Counted from the first letter of the stretch, positions 23,201 to 31,849 are shown. The stretch: 64,000 nt of DNA from Nannobrachium achirus (GCA_963921795.1 OY997643.1:9393033-9457032); one strand, 5' to 3'. Numbers and translations are program-made. Notes: generated by a model from the sequence alone, not told the origin.

Positions 23201-25397
23201 CCCATTGCAAGTTGCTGTACTCTGTCATCTACTCTGAGCCACCCCACTCTTAACTGGTGAGTAGCGGTGAGGTGAGTCTGATAGGGAAGGTTAAGCAGGA
23301 CCCTAATTAGTTTATTTTGGGCTGTTTGGAGTTTAGTTTTCAGGGCTTGTGGGGCGTCACGATACCATACGTGGACTCCGTAGTCAAAGAGGGGCTGGAT
23401 TATTGCACCAGCTATGGTCTTCAGTGTGTTGAAATTGACCATTGGGGCGATCCTCTGTAGGAAACGAGTTCGTTGGTTGATTTTATTTATTACTTTTTAG
23501 AGGTCATCTTTTCACTGGAAAGATTAGCTTCAAGGATACATCCTAAGTAAGAGATTTCGTTTTTTCGTGTTATGACCTTGTCACCCACTTTGATTGTGAA
23601 GTTATCGACTTTTTTGAGGTTATGATTTGATCCAAAGAGGATGGACTCAGTTTTTCCCAGGTGAATTGATAATTTGTTGTCGTTAAGCCATGTGCAGAAC
23701 TTACTTAGTTCAGAGTTAAGTGTCTTTTCAACCTGCAAGTGGTCCTTGCCCGAGACTAGGAGAGCCAAGTCATCCGCGAACAGGAACAGGTTGCAGTCAC
23801 AAGCAGATGCCATGTCGTTCACGTATATTAGGAACAACAGAGGTCCCAGTATGCTTCCTTGAGGAACACCACAGCTTACTGGGAGGGGGGGGGGGGGGGC
23901 AGGGTACCGTTAATCTCCACCACCTGTTCCCTCCCCACCAGGTAAGATTGCATCCAACTCACTGCTGCGCTGTCAAGACCGATGGCTTTTAGTTTCTCAA
24001 TCAGAATAGAATGATTTACGGTGTCAAATGCCTTCTGGAGGTCCATCATGACCATGCCGCTATATTTGCCGTTTGATTTGGTCAGTCAAATAGAGAAGGC
24101 ATGTGTCAGTGGAATGGGATTTTCTGAATCCAGATTGGAACTCGTAAATCAGATTATTCTCATCGAGATATCTTGCAATCTGTTCGTAGACTATTTTCTC
24201 CATGACTTTGGATATGGAGCTAAGAATGGAAACGGGACGGTAGTTTCCAGGGTCTAGTTTGATACCTTTTTTGTGCAGGGGGGTTACTTTTGCTAGTTTG
24301 AAGTCCTGTGGGACATGACCCTGTTCGATGGAAAGGTTAATTATGTCGGTAATGATTGGAGCAATGGTGGCGGCTGAATCTCTGAGAAATCTAGCTGGAA
24401 TTTTATCAAGGCCAGTGGCCTTGTGTTGAGGTAGGGCGCTCAATTTTTTAAACACTTCATCAGTTGTCACTGTGGCAAGTTTAAAACTATCTTTTCTGAC
24501 GCCCAGTTTATTGTAGAATTTCTTAACAAATTTTACACCATACCGCCCAGATGGGGCGACCAGTCTTTCAACCAGTGAACGGGCTGTGGTGGTAAAGGTT
24601 TTGTTAAGATGGGTAGCCACTTCACATTTGTCAGAAATGAGAGCGGCGTCCATTTTGGTGTTTATGCTGTGGCATATGGTTTTAGGTTTTAAGCCTAATT
24701 GGTTGTTAAGCAACTTCCATAGGTCTCGTGGTTTGTTTTTGTATTTGTCGATTTTGTCGTCGATGTAGTTTTTTTTGGCGGATCTAACTAGGGCGTTCGT
24801 CTGGTTTCTAAGTTTCTTACACTGAGCAGTAAGATGCTTGATTTGGATTTTGAGGTCAGGGTTGAATTTTTTTCTAAGCGTTTTGCAGCACTTTCGTTTT
24901 TCATTGTACTTTTTGTCTCTGAGTTTAGCTGATTCGGCAATATCTGAGTTATACCATGGCTCTTGGCGGGCTTTAACCCTGGTGGTTTTCAAGGGGGCCA
25001 CGTCGTCTAGAGCATCGGTCAATTTGTTTTTTTTTCCTCTCTACACCAAACCTCAACACATGCTGATGTATTATTAACTTGTAGATCTGATATTTTCCTA
25101 GAATAATCACCCAAGAAAAGGAATACTAGGGATTGTGTTAAGATTGAAAACATCACTTTGAAGACAAAGATAAATCTATAAATAGAAACAAGACAAAGTG
25201 GCCTTTACTGACTCTAAACCATGTGTTGTTTTCTGACAGTTTTACTGACCTCTGATCAGTAGAGTGGTGTCCATCTTTGAAGTCAATCCATCCTCCCTTG
25301 GACTGGTCACTCTTCATGGAGACACAGCTGGGTGTTGTTGGAGACTCTGCTCTGTGGAAGTGGCGTTTGTCAGCTTCCATGTTGCTCTTTATTAAAC
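6300..25397 (-). CDS. NLR (fish NLRC3-like) gene: N-terminal exon array
   Basis: This entry describes the gene; its exons are listed separately. Fish-specific NLR proteins are cytosolic pattern-recognition receptors. Their N-termini carry short peptide repeats of the form RAESPxPSCVSMKSDxSM..., followed by FISNA, NACHT and often LRR or B30.2 parts. The window shows a probable start exon at 25250-25397 and nine tandem 105-nt exons downstream on the minus strand. All are in phase 2-2 with AG acceptors and GTATGT donors, and no stop codon was seen in any. Any number could be included without changing frame, so the array may set the length of the N-terminal region. FISNA/NACHT and LRR exons are not in the window and should lie left of position 1. 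It could instead be a non-productive remnant of NLR expansion; clean splice sites and frames in all ten exons argue against that. Confidence 0.7.
6405..7959. repeat. Type A intron unit (between exons a and b)
   Basis: It begins ATGAAAAGCTCATTTTATTCC. It then contains a hairpin-repeat copy (about 6653-6715), a lone hairpin arm (7027-7050), and two separate right-hand hAT ends (about 7310-7475 and 7750-7925). Both hAT ends are rich in TAGCTTGTAGC/GCTAC and finish ...CCCATCACTG, the reverse of the CAGTGATGGG terminus of a common fish hAT group. Between them lies a CT microsatellite (7495-7572). No gene was seen. The unit recurs at 9553-11008, 16717-18269 and 18375-19932. Confidence 0.8.
7960..8064 (-). 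CDS. NLR peptide-repeat exon, copy b
   Basis: It has the same boundaries and phase as the other copies. It differs by KGHPPDF instead of KGNPPDF. A type B intron follows on the high-coordinate side. Confidence 0.75.
8239..8280. repeat. GACA tetranucleotide microsatellite
   Basis: About ten GACA units. The homologous tracts in the other type B introns are longer (11291-11365, 13377-13434, 20211-20281), so length varies between duplicated units. Confidence 0.95.
8367..9212. mobile_element. hAT-like non-autonomous element (CAGTGGTTCTCAA type)
   Basis: The right end reads TTGAGAACCACTG and the left end GTGGTTCTTAAAGTGGGG, matching the inverted ends of hAT-type repeats common in vertebrates. Interior blocks of GGGGTCC match other copies at 11453-11781 and 20364-20696. 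No clear 8-bp target duplication could be read. Another element is nested in its left end. Confidence 0.6.
8382..8878. mobile_element. TTAA-flanked MITE (piggyBac-like)
   Basis: The ends CTCATTT and AAATGAG are inverted and TTAA is present on both sides (8378-8381, 8879-8882). The homologous units at 11453 and 20364 have the empty site GTTCTTAAAGTGGGG, so insertion and TTAA duplication are directly visible. TTAA duplications are typical of piggyBac (and Kolobok) elements. No transposase is encoded; a short open frame at 8578-8817 is not recognisable. Confidence 0.8.
9448..9552 (-). CDS. NLR peptide-repeat exon, copy c
   Basis: A 105-nt exon with two differences from the majority: NPTDF instead of NPPDF, and a final exon base G (CACG|GTATGT), which still leaves a good donor. 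Confidence 0.75.
9553..11008. repeat. Type A intron unit (between exons c and d)
   Basis: Near-identical to 6405-7959 but with a shortened CT tract (about 10655-10675) and without the following GCGCGCAG-containing stretch. It contains the hairpin repeat at about 9803-9864 and a single arm at 10178-10203. No gene was seen. Confidence 0.8.
11009..11113 (-). CDS. NLR peptide-repeat exon, copy d
   Basis: A 105-nt exon carrying the PPHF variant shared with copies a and g. Intact splice sites; phase 2-2. Confidence 0.75.
11114..13086. repeat. Type B intron unit with LINE insertion (between exons d and e)
   Basis: Homologous to 8065-9447 but lacking the TTAA element. It has a longer GACA tract (11291-11365), the hAT-like element at 11453-11781, and a LINE fragment inserted at 11989-13053 within the sequence CATGTTCTAGTGTTC, which is intact at 20888. 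Confidence 0.8.
11989..13053 (+). mobile_element. 5'-truncated LINE (CR1/L2/Jockey group), 3' part
   Basis: It encodes the region after the reverse-transcriptase active site. It starts at KICTWLNDNKLSIHLGKTE, continues through YLGCILEANLSSEK, and in another frame has HNHNTRGSSTN and NMWNALPQALKESKSL, the usual C-terminal motifs of this LINE group. One frame change lies near 12525-12535, so it is dead. The 3' end has a poly-C run (12787-12807), CTTCTAATAAATTCTTC and a (TCAA)n tail. It is closely related to the longer minus-strand copy at 22608-25030. Insertion between exons d and e is visible from the empty site in the homologous intron. Confidence 0.85.
13087..13191 (-). CDS. NLR peptide-repeat exon, copy e
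   Basis: A 105-nt exon with the majority sequence (NPPDF). The type B intron to its right is cut short at about 13450, where the second segmental-duplication block begins. Confidence 0.75.
13377..13434. repeat. GACA microsatellite
   Basis: Tandem GACA units after ATAGAAA, homologous to the tract at 8239. Confidence 0.95.
13917..14375. repeat. 38-bp minisatellite, 12 units
   Basis: There are twelve tandem copies of a 38-39-bp unit (GTATCCAGAGTAGAGACC...GGAGCCATATGTT); two units carry an extra T (CCATTATG). Long open frames on both strands across it are by-products of the repeat. The paralogous site at 4401 has two units. Confidence 0.95.
15363..16572. mobile_element. Palindromic MITE with TAGTGTGGGG ends, longer copy
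   Basis: Same insertion site and TCA duplication (15360-15362, 16573-16575) as 5635-6262, as expected if the insertion preceded the block duplication. This copy keeps a central segment absent from the other, including the inverted-repeat element at 15550-16052. Confidence 0.8.
15550..16052. mobile_element. Nested inverted-repeat element (CTTAACACATCGG ends)
   Basis: Left end CTTAACACATCGGATGCCC and right end GGGCGTCCGATGTGTTAAG are inverted repeats of about 27 bp. The interior has no recognisable gene; the open frame at 15667-15891 is not conserved with anything I know. A target duplication is not clear. Confidence 0.6.
16612..16716 (-). CDS. NLR peptide-repeat exon, copy f
   Basis: A 105-nt exon with the majority sequence: RAESPTPSCVSVKSD, MSKGNPPDF, SEPGPPHT. 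It lies beside the second duplication block, as copy a lies beside the first. Confidence 0.75.
16717..18269. repeat. Type A intron unit (between exons f and g)
   Basis: Same composition as 6405-7959; CT microsatellite at 17802-17885, hairpin repeat near 16970-17032, single arm 17344-17369. No gene. Confidence 0.8.
18270..18374 (-). CDS. NLR peptide-repeat exon, copy g
   Basis: A 105-nt exon with the PPHF variant. Flanked by type A introns on both sides, which breaks the A/B alternation and suggests an unequal crossover here. Confidence 0.75.
18375..19932. repeat. Type A intron unit (between exons g and h)
   Basis: Same composition as the other type A units; CT microsatellite 19476-19550, hairpin repeat near 18628-18690, single arm about 19003-19026. 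No gene. Confidence 0.8.
19933..20037 (-). CDS. NLR peptide-repeat exon, copy h
   Basis: A 105-nt exon with the majority sequence; the type B intron follows on the right. Confidence 0.75.
20038..20930. repeat. Type B intron unit (between exons h and i)
   Basis: Contains the longest GACA tract (20211-20281), the hAT-like element at 20364-20696, and the uninterrupted sequence CATGTTCTAGTGTTC that is the empty site for the LINE at 11989. No gene. Confidence 0.8.
20931..21035 (-). CDS. NLR peptide-repeat exon, copy i (first in array)
   Basis: A 105-nt exon with the majority sequence. On its right is a type A intron that loses an internal segment and ends near 21195, where a LINE fragment starts; this is the edge of the tandem array. 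Confidence 0.75.
21196..21640 (+). mobile_element. Diverged LINE C-terminal fragment
   Basis: Reading across frames, the plus strand shows LSGDSMATKVMKKVNQRTRF, SALRTLAG, KLQTSQNKLIG and VEDRVKQLKMGL. These are the same landmarks as the post-RT region of the LINEs at 11989 and 22608, but more diverged and frame-shifted. It ends near CCAACTCTGTACATATAG-like non-coding sequence. A dead, distinct subfamily. Confidence 0.65.
21791..22439. mobile_element. Inverted-repeat element (CACCAGGCCGGGTTG ends)
   Basis: The left end CACCAGGCCGGGTTG and the right end CAACCCGGCCTGGTG are perfect inverted repeats. Between them is a segment whose minus strand reads like the ...CTGATGAAGGTCTGAAGAA... motifs seen in some retroelements. 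No open gene and no clear target duplication; the type is undecided. Confidence 0.5.
22608..25030 (-). mobile_element. LINE (CR1/L2/Jockey group) with reverse transcriptase, broken
   Basis: This is the most complete LINE here. The frame at 25022-24060 covers the pre-RT region and RT fingers (HKATGLDKIPARFL, KVTPLHKKG, NYRPVSILSSISKVMEKI, QSGFRKSHSTDTC). The frame at 23837-23490 has the palm with FLIYVNDM, the catalytic FADD and CTWLNDNKLSIHLGKTE. The frames at 23442-22972 and 23129-22923 hold the C-terminal region (HNYNTRGSATDH, KMWKALPKAIKE). Breaks occur near 23870-24060, including a long poly-G run at about 23885-23901, then near 23490 and 23100. The 5' part with endonuclease is missing. 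The 3' end lies at low coordinates with a (TTGA)n tail at 22608-22635. Confidence 0.9.
25250..25397 (-). CDS. NLR N-terminal start exon
   Basis: The exon runs from acceptor TTGACAG (25398 upwards) to donor GTCAGT. A likely start codon lies at 25380-25378 with a strong context (A at -3, G at +4), giving 43 codons plus two bases, i.e. phase 2, matching the array exons. The peptide is MEADKRHFHRAESPTTPSCV, then SMKSDQSKGGWIDFKDGHHS and TDQR. It keeps the canonical SMKSDQS and DFKDG of fish NLR N-termini better than the array copies, which read SVKSDMS. The alternative is that translation starts further upstream and this is an internal exon. Confidence 0.75.
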
Positions 25398-25429
25398 CTG
25401 TCAATTAAGGTTACAGTCAATAAAATACA

Positions 25430-25570
25430 TCAGAAAACACTCATAGTAGGTTAATAACAATGCTGAGACTACAGTAGATGAACAACAATATCACCGTCAT
25501 AATGATGAGACTACAGTAGATGAACAACAATATCACCATCATAAGGATGAAACTACAGTAGATGCAGATG
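25430..25570. repeat. Short tandem repeat, about 47-bp unit, 3 copies
   Basis: Three imperfect units of GAGACTACAGTAGATGAACA plus ACAATATCACC(A/G)TCATAA. It lies in the intron upstream of the NLR start exon. Confidence 0.8.
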
Positions 25571-26390
25571 CATGCAGTAGCTCTTGTCAACCAACAGGGG
25601 TCCTACTAGACCACAGAGACACAGCTGTTGCAACAACAGAACTAACAGCTGGTCTGACTCTGAGGTAGACGTTGGAATATCATGTTAATAATACTATTAA
25701 TTAACATCCTCTACCATGGTTAAAATAATGTTTTATTCACTAAACTAAGTTATGGACTGCAGCTTTGAGATGTCCAATGGTTCAGCACTGGTTTAATCAA
25801 ATATTTAAAATAGAAATATTTTTCATTATCTGATTATTTTGATTGTAGCCTAAAACTGTTCATTGTAAAATATCTTATACTACATTCACAAACAGTAAAC
25901 ACTCAAAGCAAACCACACTGAAACCCTGCTGAAAACTACTTCAGTTTCCTCTAAACCACGTGGTTTACAATAAACTGCTGAGGAGGGACTTTCCCCCGAG
26001 AAAGCCTGGTGACGCGAGGTTAGGTGGGGATAGTCTCTTTGCATGTTGCAGATCCGGTCTGGAAAGGAAACGTTGCGTGTATGCATGTGTGAGTGCAAAC
26101 GACCGGATACAGTAGGCGGGCTCTGGACCGGATCTCACTGTTAACTCACAATGGAAACCAAGCAGCTTTCAGCCGTTTAGAAACAAGACCGCCGAGTGGA
26201 AATCTGACACGGGTTTACCTAAATTATACCAACCAAATCCACTTCAAGTCACTTCTAGCGTTAAATAACAGACATCATTATGTTCACAACGCTCTGCTCT
26301 GTCGACATGTTTTACTGGTGACATCAAGCAAACAGAACAAGCAGGACAGACTAGAAAGGGATGGTAAGCAGTAGAAACCTAGCCCTGAAT
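25571..26390 (-). promoter_or_regulatory. Putative 5' region of the NLR gene
   Basis: No coding exon was recognised. On the minus strand near 25930-25960 there is GAGGAAACTGAAG, an interferon-response half-site-like motif, and GGGGGAAAGTCCCTCC near 25981-25998. By distance this would be promoter or 5' untranslated sequence of the minus-strand NLR gene. This is inference only; neither motif meets the full consensus. Confidence 0.25.
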
Positions 26391-26982
26391 ACATGACCGT
26401 CATGTTTCCTCCTCCACCCAGCGACCAGCGAGGTTTTCATAGCGCAACCGTTTGAGCTACAAACATCAGATTATATAAATAAAGTGCTTCACCCAAGTCT
26501 CCTTTACTCTGAAATGATGCCGTTCAACCAGCTGCTCCCGGATTGTTGAATAAAAAGCAGTTTTATCCTGTTTTCCCTTGTATGTCCCCCTCCAGTGGAC
26601 AGTCGCGTCATGGCCGTTCGCTCACTGTAGTGAACGGAGATGATGCGATGACGAGACTGTCCAAGGGGGAAATACAAGGGAAAACTGGATAAAAATGCTT
26701 TTTATTCAACAATCCGGGAGCGGCGTGTAATTCTGGTTGAACGGCGTCATTTCAGAGTAAAAGGAGCCCAGTAAGCATTTTGAGGTGTATTAGTTGCCTA
26801 ATAGTCGTGTTTTTATCTTCTACACCACGCGTTGAAAATCAGTGTTGTAAAGGTCTAGATTTGATATTTTTGACTAGTTGTTTAGTCGGCTATATTTACA
26901 CGGGTTGCTACATATACCACTATTAGTCGGATACAAAAAGTCTACATTTCGCCGTTAGCGGCCGTCGAAAGTAGTGAAAAGT

Positions 26983-27051
26983 AGGGCGACGGTGGGATTC
27001 GATCCACTAATCTCTGACACTCAAGTCGCCGACGCTATCCACTCAGCCATC
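26983..27051 (-). other. tRNA-like relic (A and B boxes)
   Basis: The minus strand has an A-box-like TGGCTGAGTGGATAGCG and a B-box-like GGATCGAATCC at tRNA-like spacing, resembling a class II (Ser/Leu) tRNA. The flanks do not form an acceptor stem, so it is not a tRNA gene. It is probably an old tRNA-derived part of the transposon; the second copy is at 55152-55220. Confidence 0.5.
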
Positions 27052-27152
27052 AATGCTGATATGATAGTATAGACTTTCTGGCCGTATTAAAAGGTGACAT
27101 TGCCCACCTGTGTTCATTTTAGTGTAGTGCACATTGTTGAGGAAACTAAATG

Positions 27153-27155
<3 letters not shown>

Positions 27156-27236
<81 letters not shown>

Positions 27237-27256
27237 TGTGCGTGTGCGTGTGTGTG
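27156..27256. repeat. GT microsatellite
   Basis: About 50 GT units with GC interruptions at its right end, inside the 2-bp-TSD element; the homologous tract in the second copy is 55326-55425. Confidence 0.95.
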
Positions 27257-27993
27257 GCGAGGAGCTCATTCGGCTTGAGTTTCTTGCAGGTGGGATTTAT
27301 GGCTCTTTGAAGTGAGCCGAGCCGGATCTCTGCGATCCGTTCCTTTTCAAAGAGCCGTTCAAAATACTACATGTAAAAAGTACAAACATTCTTTACTACA
27401 ATGTACAAAATACACAAGTAGAAGTGTAATTAAAATGTACTTGAGTAAAAGCACTAAAGTATTGGTATCAAAATGCACAGAGTAGTTCACCCCCCAAAAT
27501 GACTTTTTTTCTATTGATTACTCGTGCCATGGAGACTTGAGTTCAATAATGTGTTGTAGACTATTTGTAGCATTCCTAAGACAAAAATATGATTATAGTA
27601 CATTTAGCCCCATATTGAATAGAAAGTACTCAATATGCAGAACGTCACATTTCACAGGTTTTCCAATTAATAACATTTGGAAAAATCATTTGAAAATAGC
27701 AGATCTACAAGCTCACAATGTGTCGCAACGTGACACATTGTGAGCTTGTAGATCGGCTAATATTTTCAAATGGCGGAAATGTATATGGCCAAAATGCAGG
27801 CCTATATAGGGTTGAAGTGATTTGTAATTATAATCAAAATCTAGAAAGTAACAAAATAACTAAAAGTAACTAAAATGAGACAGTATTTTGAACGGCTCTT
27901 TGAAAAGGAACGGATCGCAGAGATCCGGCTCGGCTCACTTCAAAGAGCCATAAATCCCACCTGCAAGAAAATCAAGCCGAATGAGCTCCTCGC
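27257..27993. mobile_element. Palindromic element nested in the GT tract
   Basis: The ends GCGAGGAGCTCATTCGGC and GCCGAATGAGCTCCTCGC are perfect inverted repeats, and the arms continue with GGGATTTATGGCTCTTTGAA. It is absent from the otherwise near-identical copy at 54936-56243, so it inserted after the two copies separated. The ACGGCTCTTTGAAA blocks relate it to the elements at 29766-30317 and 49588-50150. A hairpin repeat (27698-27758) lies near the centre. Confidence 0.8.
27698..27758. repeat. Hairpin repeat, near-perfect
   Basis: The arms AGCAGATCTACAAGCTCACA and TGTGAGCTTGTAGATCGGCT extend through an inner stem AATGTGTC/GACACATT around a 7-base loop; one mismatch in 27 pairs. Confidence 0.9.
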
Positions 27994-28974
27994 GTGTGTA
28001 CGCCCCGGACTCATTTTTGAAGCTTGTGATTGGCTGAACCGGACGTAGGGAGCGCTCCGTTGTAGTCACTTGGACCGCGCGAGGTGCACCAAAACCCAAT
28101 TATCATGGCGTTTATCGTGCGCTTGCCCAGGCCGTAAATATAACGATTGCATTCACCACGGCTTCGTAACTCGCGCGGCGCTCCGCCGGCCGCTTGCAAT
28201 GTCGTGGACAATAACTGAAAACGAGCGCTCTTTGCCGTTTCCATCCATCTTTCCCAGTTGGATCCATAATCACGCGGCACTGCACTGTCTGACTGACAGA
28301 CGAGGAGTTCATTTCATCGTATATTTTTGTTTTAAAGACTTTATATTGACATTGGTTTAAAAAAAGGCGTTGAAAAGCCGGCTATACAACGACTACACCC
28401 AGACAAATAGCTTAATGATCGGATGGCTATTGGAATCATTTTACACCAATATTTCGAGATCAGTTCTGCAACGTGGAGTTGTTTTTTTAAAGAAATGTTT
28501 ATTGAAATATGGATTAAATCTAATTGTCTAAATTCTGTGTAAATATAAACGTTGATACGGCGACTATAATTAGTTGGCTAAATCTCGGCTAGATCTAAAC
28601 TATACTTAATAATGATCAACGGATATTATAATTATGTTAGTCCAATATTAGGAGATCAGTTAAGCACCTTACTGTTGTTTTTTTTAATAAATTGTTATCG
28701 AATCATGGAATAAATTGCAAAGTATATTTTCGGTGTGAATATAACCGGAATCTAGCCGGGTGAAATTAAGGCTAAAAAAAAACTAGTCGTGTAAAAAACG
28801 ACTATTGCTCAGTGGGAGACTTGGGTAAACACTTTATTTTAGAAATCTGACGTTTGTAGCTCAAACCGTTGCGCTATGAAAACCTCACTGGTCGCTGGGT
28901 TGAGGAGGAAACATGACGGTCATGTATAACCATAAGTAGGCTATGAAGTGTTTGTGTGTAAAAGCAGTGGTTGT

Positions 28975-29582
28975 AGACTAGTCTACTTGCCAGCCCATAG
29001 AGCCCCATTGTGAACCCGGACATATTGAGTACAGTAAGGTTTTATGTTAGAAATGTTGAGTATGGGTCCCCAGCATGTAGAAACTGCCGGATGCTAACTT
29101 GCATATGTTGAGCAATTTTCATAATTTGCATAATTCGATTTATTTAGCATAATCCTCCATAATAATGGATAATATGTCAAGAACTAATTGGCCGATTTGA
29201 ACAATATTAGAGTGGTTTTGGGGGTTATTGAGGATGCGATTTTGATACTTTTTTGTTGATTTTCCAGTTGGTATATGGCCATTTCCGGTTTAAAACGGCC
29301 ATTTTGAATTTAGAAAATGACAGAAATGGATTCAGCATCCTCAATAACCCCCAAAACCACTCCAGTATTGTTCAAATCGGCCAATCAGTTTTTGACATAT
29401 TATCCATTATTATGGGGGATTAAATCGAATTATGCAAATTATGAAAATTGCTCAACATATGCAAATTAGCATCCGGCAGTTTCTACATGCTGGGGACCCA
29501 TACTCAACATTTCTAACATAAAACCTTGGTGTACTCAATATGCCAGGGTTCACATTCTGGCAAGTGGACTATAGTCTAGCAG
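28975..29582. mobile_element. Palindromic MITE, arms about 280 bp
   Basis: TAGACTAGTCTACTTGCCAG at the left is mirrored by CTGGCAAGTGGACTATAGTC at the right. The arms pair nearly throughout (e.g. CAATATTAGAGTGGTTTTGG with CCAAAACCACTCCAGTATTG). The centre is about 29280. No coding content. Confidence 0.8.
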
Positions 29583-29765
29583 TGATATTAAAACAGCAAC
29601 ACTTACTTTATATCATGTTGTGGTTCTTCTGGTGTGTTTTATAATCCAATAAATTGTCCAGATGTTAAATTCACTTTATTGTGTCTGATCAAAACGCTTC
29701 CTTCCTGTGTTTGTTGGAGGAATTAGCGTCACAGTTGATCCTCCTCCTCTCGGTCCTCTGAGTTA

Positions 29766-30317
29766 GAGATGGGACGTTCGTGAACGAATCGAGTCTTTTG
29801 AACGGCTCTTTGAAATGAACAATGGGATCCGGTTCGCAGTAGGGAGCCGTTCTTTTCTAAATGAACAGTTGTGGAGAAAAATACAAACATTCTTTACTTA
29901 TCTAAACGCATCAACACTGCCACAATTAGAAGTTTGGAATTAAAATGTAGGCCATGTAAGTAAAAGTAGGCCTACAACATTTTCGGTATCAAAATGCACT
30001 TAAAATACCAATGGTACAAAATAGTCATTATGCAGAATGTCCCATTTCACAGTTTTTCCAATGTAGAAAATGTAGAAAAATTATTTGAAAATAGCAGATC
30101 AACGCGACGCATTGTGAGCTTGTAGATCTGCTATTTTCAAATGGCAGGCATGTACCTATATATGTCCGAAATAATTGTATTTAGGGTTGAAGTGATTTGT
30201 AATTATAATCAAAATCTACAAAGTAACTATAGTATCTAAAATGAGCCAGTCTTTTGAACGGCTCTTTGAAAGGAACGGATCCCAGAGATCCGGCTCACTT
30301 CAAAGAGCCATAAATCC
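29766..30317. mobile_element. hAT-like element (TAGAGATGGGA end)
   Basis: It starts TAGAGATGGGACGTTCG, fitting the TAGAG-type terminus of hAT elements, and ends CCATAAATCCCAG. Both ends carry GTCTTTTGAACGGCTCTTTG in direct orientation, with the inverted form nearby. A shortened hairpin repeat lies at 30091-30134. A related copy is 49588-50150. The target duplication is not legible. Confidence 0.6.
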
Positions 30318-30714
30318 CAGTCAGGGAAGGCAGTGAAACCTAACGGCCGGGGGGCGTGCCGCGTGCCTCCTCTTTGTAACAACAACATGAGTAAACAACA
30401 AACAAGCTGACGACAGTAAAACTACTGTTACTTATTATCACTAATAAGAGCTGTTTTCTTTTTAAAATAATTATAAACTTCATTATTACAGAACTCTACT
30501 TTGTCAGGACCCCCATGTGGCACAATGCAGTCCTACACGTGTGATATTTGGTTCTTTAATAGACTAAAAATAAAAGCCATTTCTGTTGTCTTTCTGTGTG
30601 AAAGTCTGTTGACAGTCTGACTGGACTACAAACAGTGAACACACACAGGTGTTTCTGCTTGGACCATCCCTGATAGCTTATTATTATTTATACCCACCTT
30701 GTTTCTACTTAAAT
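30318..30714. other. Gene-free interval
   Basis: AT-rich non-coding sequence. I see no exon, repeat family or RNA gene here. Confidence 0.4.
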
Positions 30715-31849
30715 TAGTTAGGGGAGAGCGGGGTAAACTGAGACACTTTTTACACTTGCTCCCCTCTAGGCGAACTAAACGATATATCAGTAAAAATGTA
30801 CTTCTACCACTTTTTCTAGTCACATGTTCAAATACTGGATTCTGATTGGCTAAATTCCGGAGGTTATGGCAGAACAACCGCCGCAGTTGTGTGAGGACGA
30901 GATCAATGCGCCTCAGTGTACATCCGGGGACTTCAGGAGGTAGTCGGAACACCTTTCCCCCAACCAACATATGACGGTCGTAGCGGTCCTATGTTTACTA
31001 ACGTGCGTACGACGTCGCCGATTTATTTGGATCCAATGCAATCCGCCAACTTTAAAGCCCCTTTTCTCTGAACCTATGCCTTTCTGGAAGCGAACAGCCT
31101 CTATTTACGTCCGGAACGGTCCTTCTAACTGACGTTAGCTTAGCTGTATGCTAGACATCTTTCTCTGCATGGAGTTGGCGTCATCTGGTGGTGAGTAGAA
31201 GATGTTGTTTGTGGAACTATTTGCTGTCGTCACGGAAGTTTTATAGGCAATAATGATTGTAACTTAATATCCTTGCAAGTTACAACTATGTGTTTTCTTT
31301 CATGTATACGGAAAAAAGTGGTAGAAAAGCTATTTACCACTCGGGGTCGGACATTATGCTCTGATAATGTCCTGTGTGAGGGTGTTATCGGACTCGGCTT
31401 CGCCTCGTCCGATCACCCCCTCACACAGGACATTATCAGAGCATAATGTCCTCTCACTCGGGGTAAATTGCTTACACATTTCCCAGTAATTTGGGATGTT
31501 TCCTAACAATGGAAGTTATCAGAACATATTATTCAAGACAAAAGGCAGAGAAAATATGATTGTTTTAAAAAGAAAGTGGTCTTGTGTCTCAGTTTACCCC
31601 AGGACCGGGGTAAACTGAGACAGACCAGAGAAATCAACAGGGTAAAGTGATCCACTCACTTTTTTCACTTTAAAACTACCATAAAAACGCAAAAACCCGG
31701 TTAACCGGGTTAAATATGCGCAATACAAAAATGTACATAGCAGACATTCTTTTAATAGGGTTTGTCCTGTCATTTCCACCCATGTGTCAAATAATGTGAC
31801 ACATGGGCGGAAGGAAAAAACTAAAAACCCTATAAAAAATTGATAAAAG
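30715..31849. repeat. Inverted-repeat region (GGGGTAAACTGAGAC) with inner palindrome
   Basis: GGGGTAAACTGAGACACTTTT near 30730 is mirrored by GTGTCTCAGTTTACCCC near 31590, suggesting an old inverted-repeat element of about 0.9 kb. Inside, 31352-31450 is a strong palindrome (GGACATTATGCTCTGATAAT pairing with ATTATCAGAGCATAATGTCC). The open frame at 30626-30970 is not recognisable. Confidence 0.5.

Larger units (their letters stand above)
26767..28816. mobile_element. CCCAGTAAGCA-type element with 2-bp TSD, copy 1
   Basis: The left end CCCAGTAAGCATTTTGAGG and right end ...CGACTATTGCTCAGTGGG are imperfect inverted repeats. AG is duplicated at 26765-26766 and 28817-28818, and the host palindrome gives the exact empty site. 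Without the nested 737-bp insertion the element is ~1.31 kb and differs by only a few substitutions from 54936-56243. It contains a tRNA-like relic, a GT microsatellite and a GC-rich segment (28010-28360) with open frames on both strands that I do not recognise. No transposase; the superfamily is undecided (2-bp duplications occur in EnSpm/CACTA and ISL2EU). Confidence 0.8.
26391..28925. mobile_element. Palindromic MITE split by a younger element
   Basis: The outer ends ACATGACCGTCATGTTTCC and GGAAACATGACGGTCATGT are inverted. The left arm (26391-26597) pairs with a right arm that is continuous only if 26767-28816 is removed: 26640-26766 joined to 28817-28925 mirrors CTGAAATGATGCC...CACCCAAGTCTCC. 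This gives a ~480-bp element with arms of about 235 bp. Confidence 0.75.

Noticed and set aside
25981-25998. NF-kB site upstream of the NLR start exon
   Set aside because: GGGGGAAAGTCCC departs from the consensus at key positions; too weak to list as a site.
26983-27051. tRNA gene
   Set aside because: A and B boxes are present but no acceptor stem forms, and it sits inside a transposon with a second identical copy.
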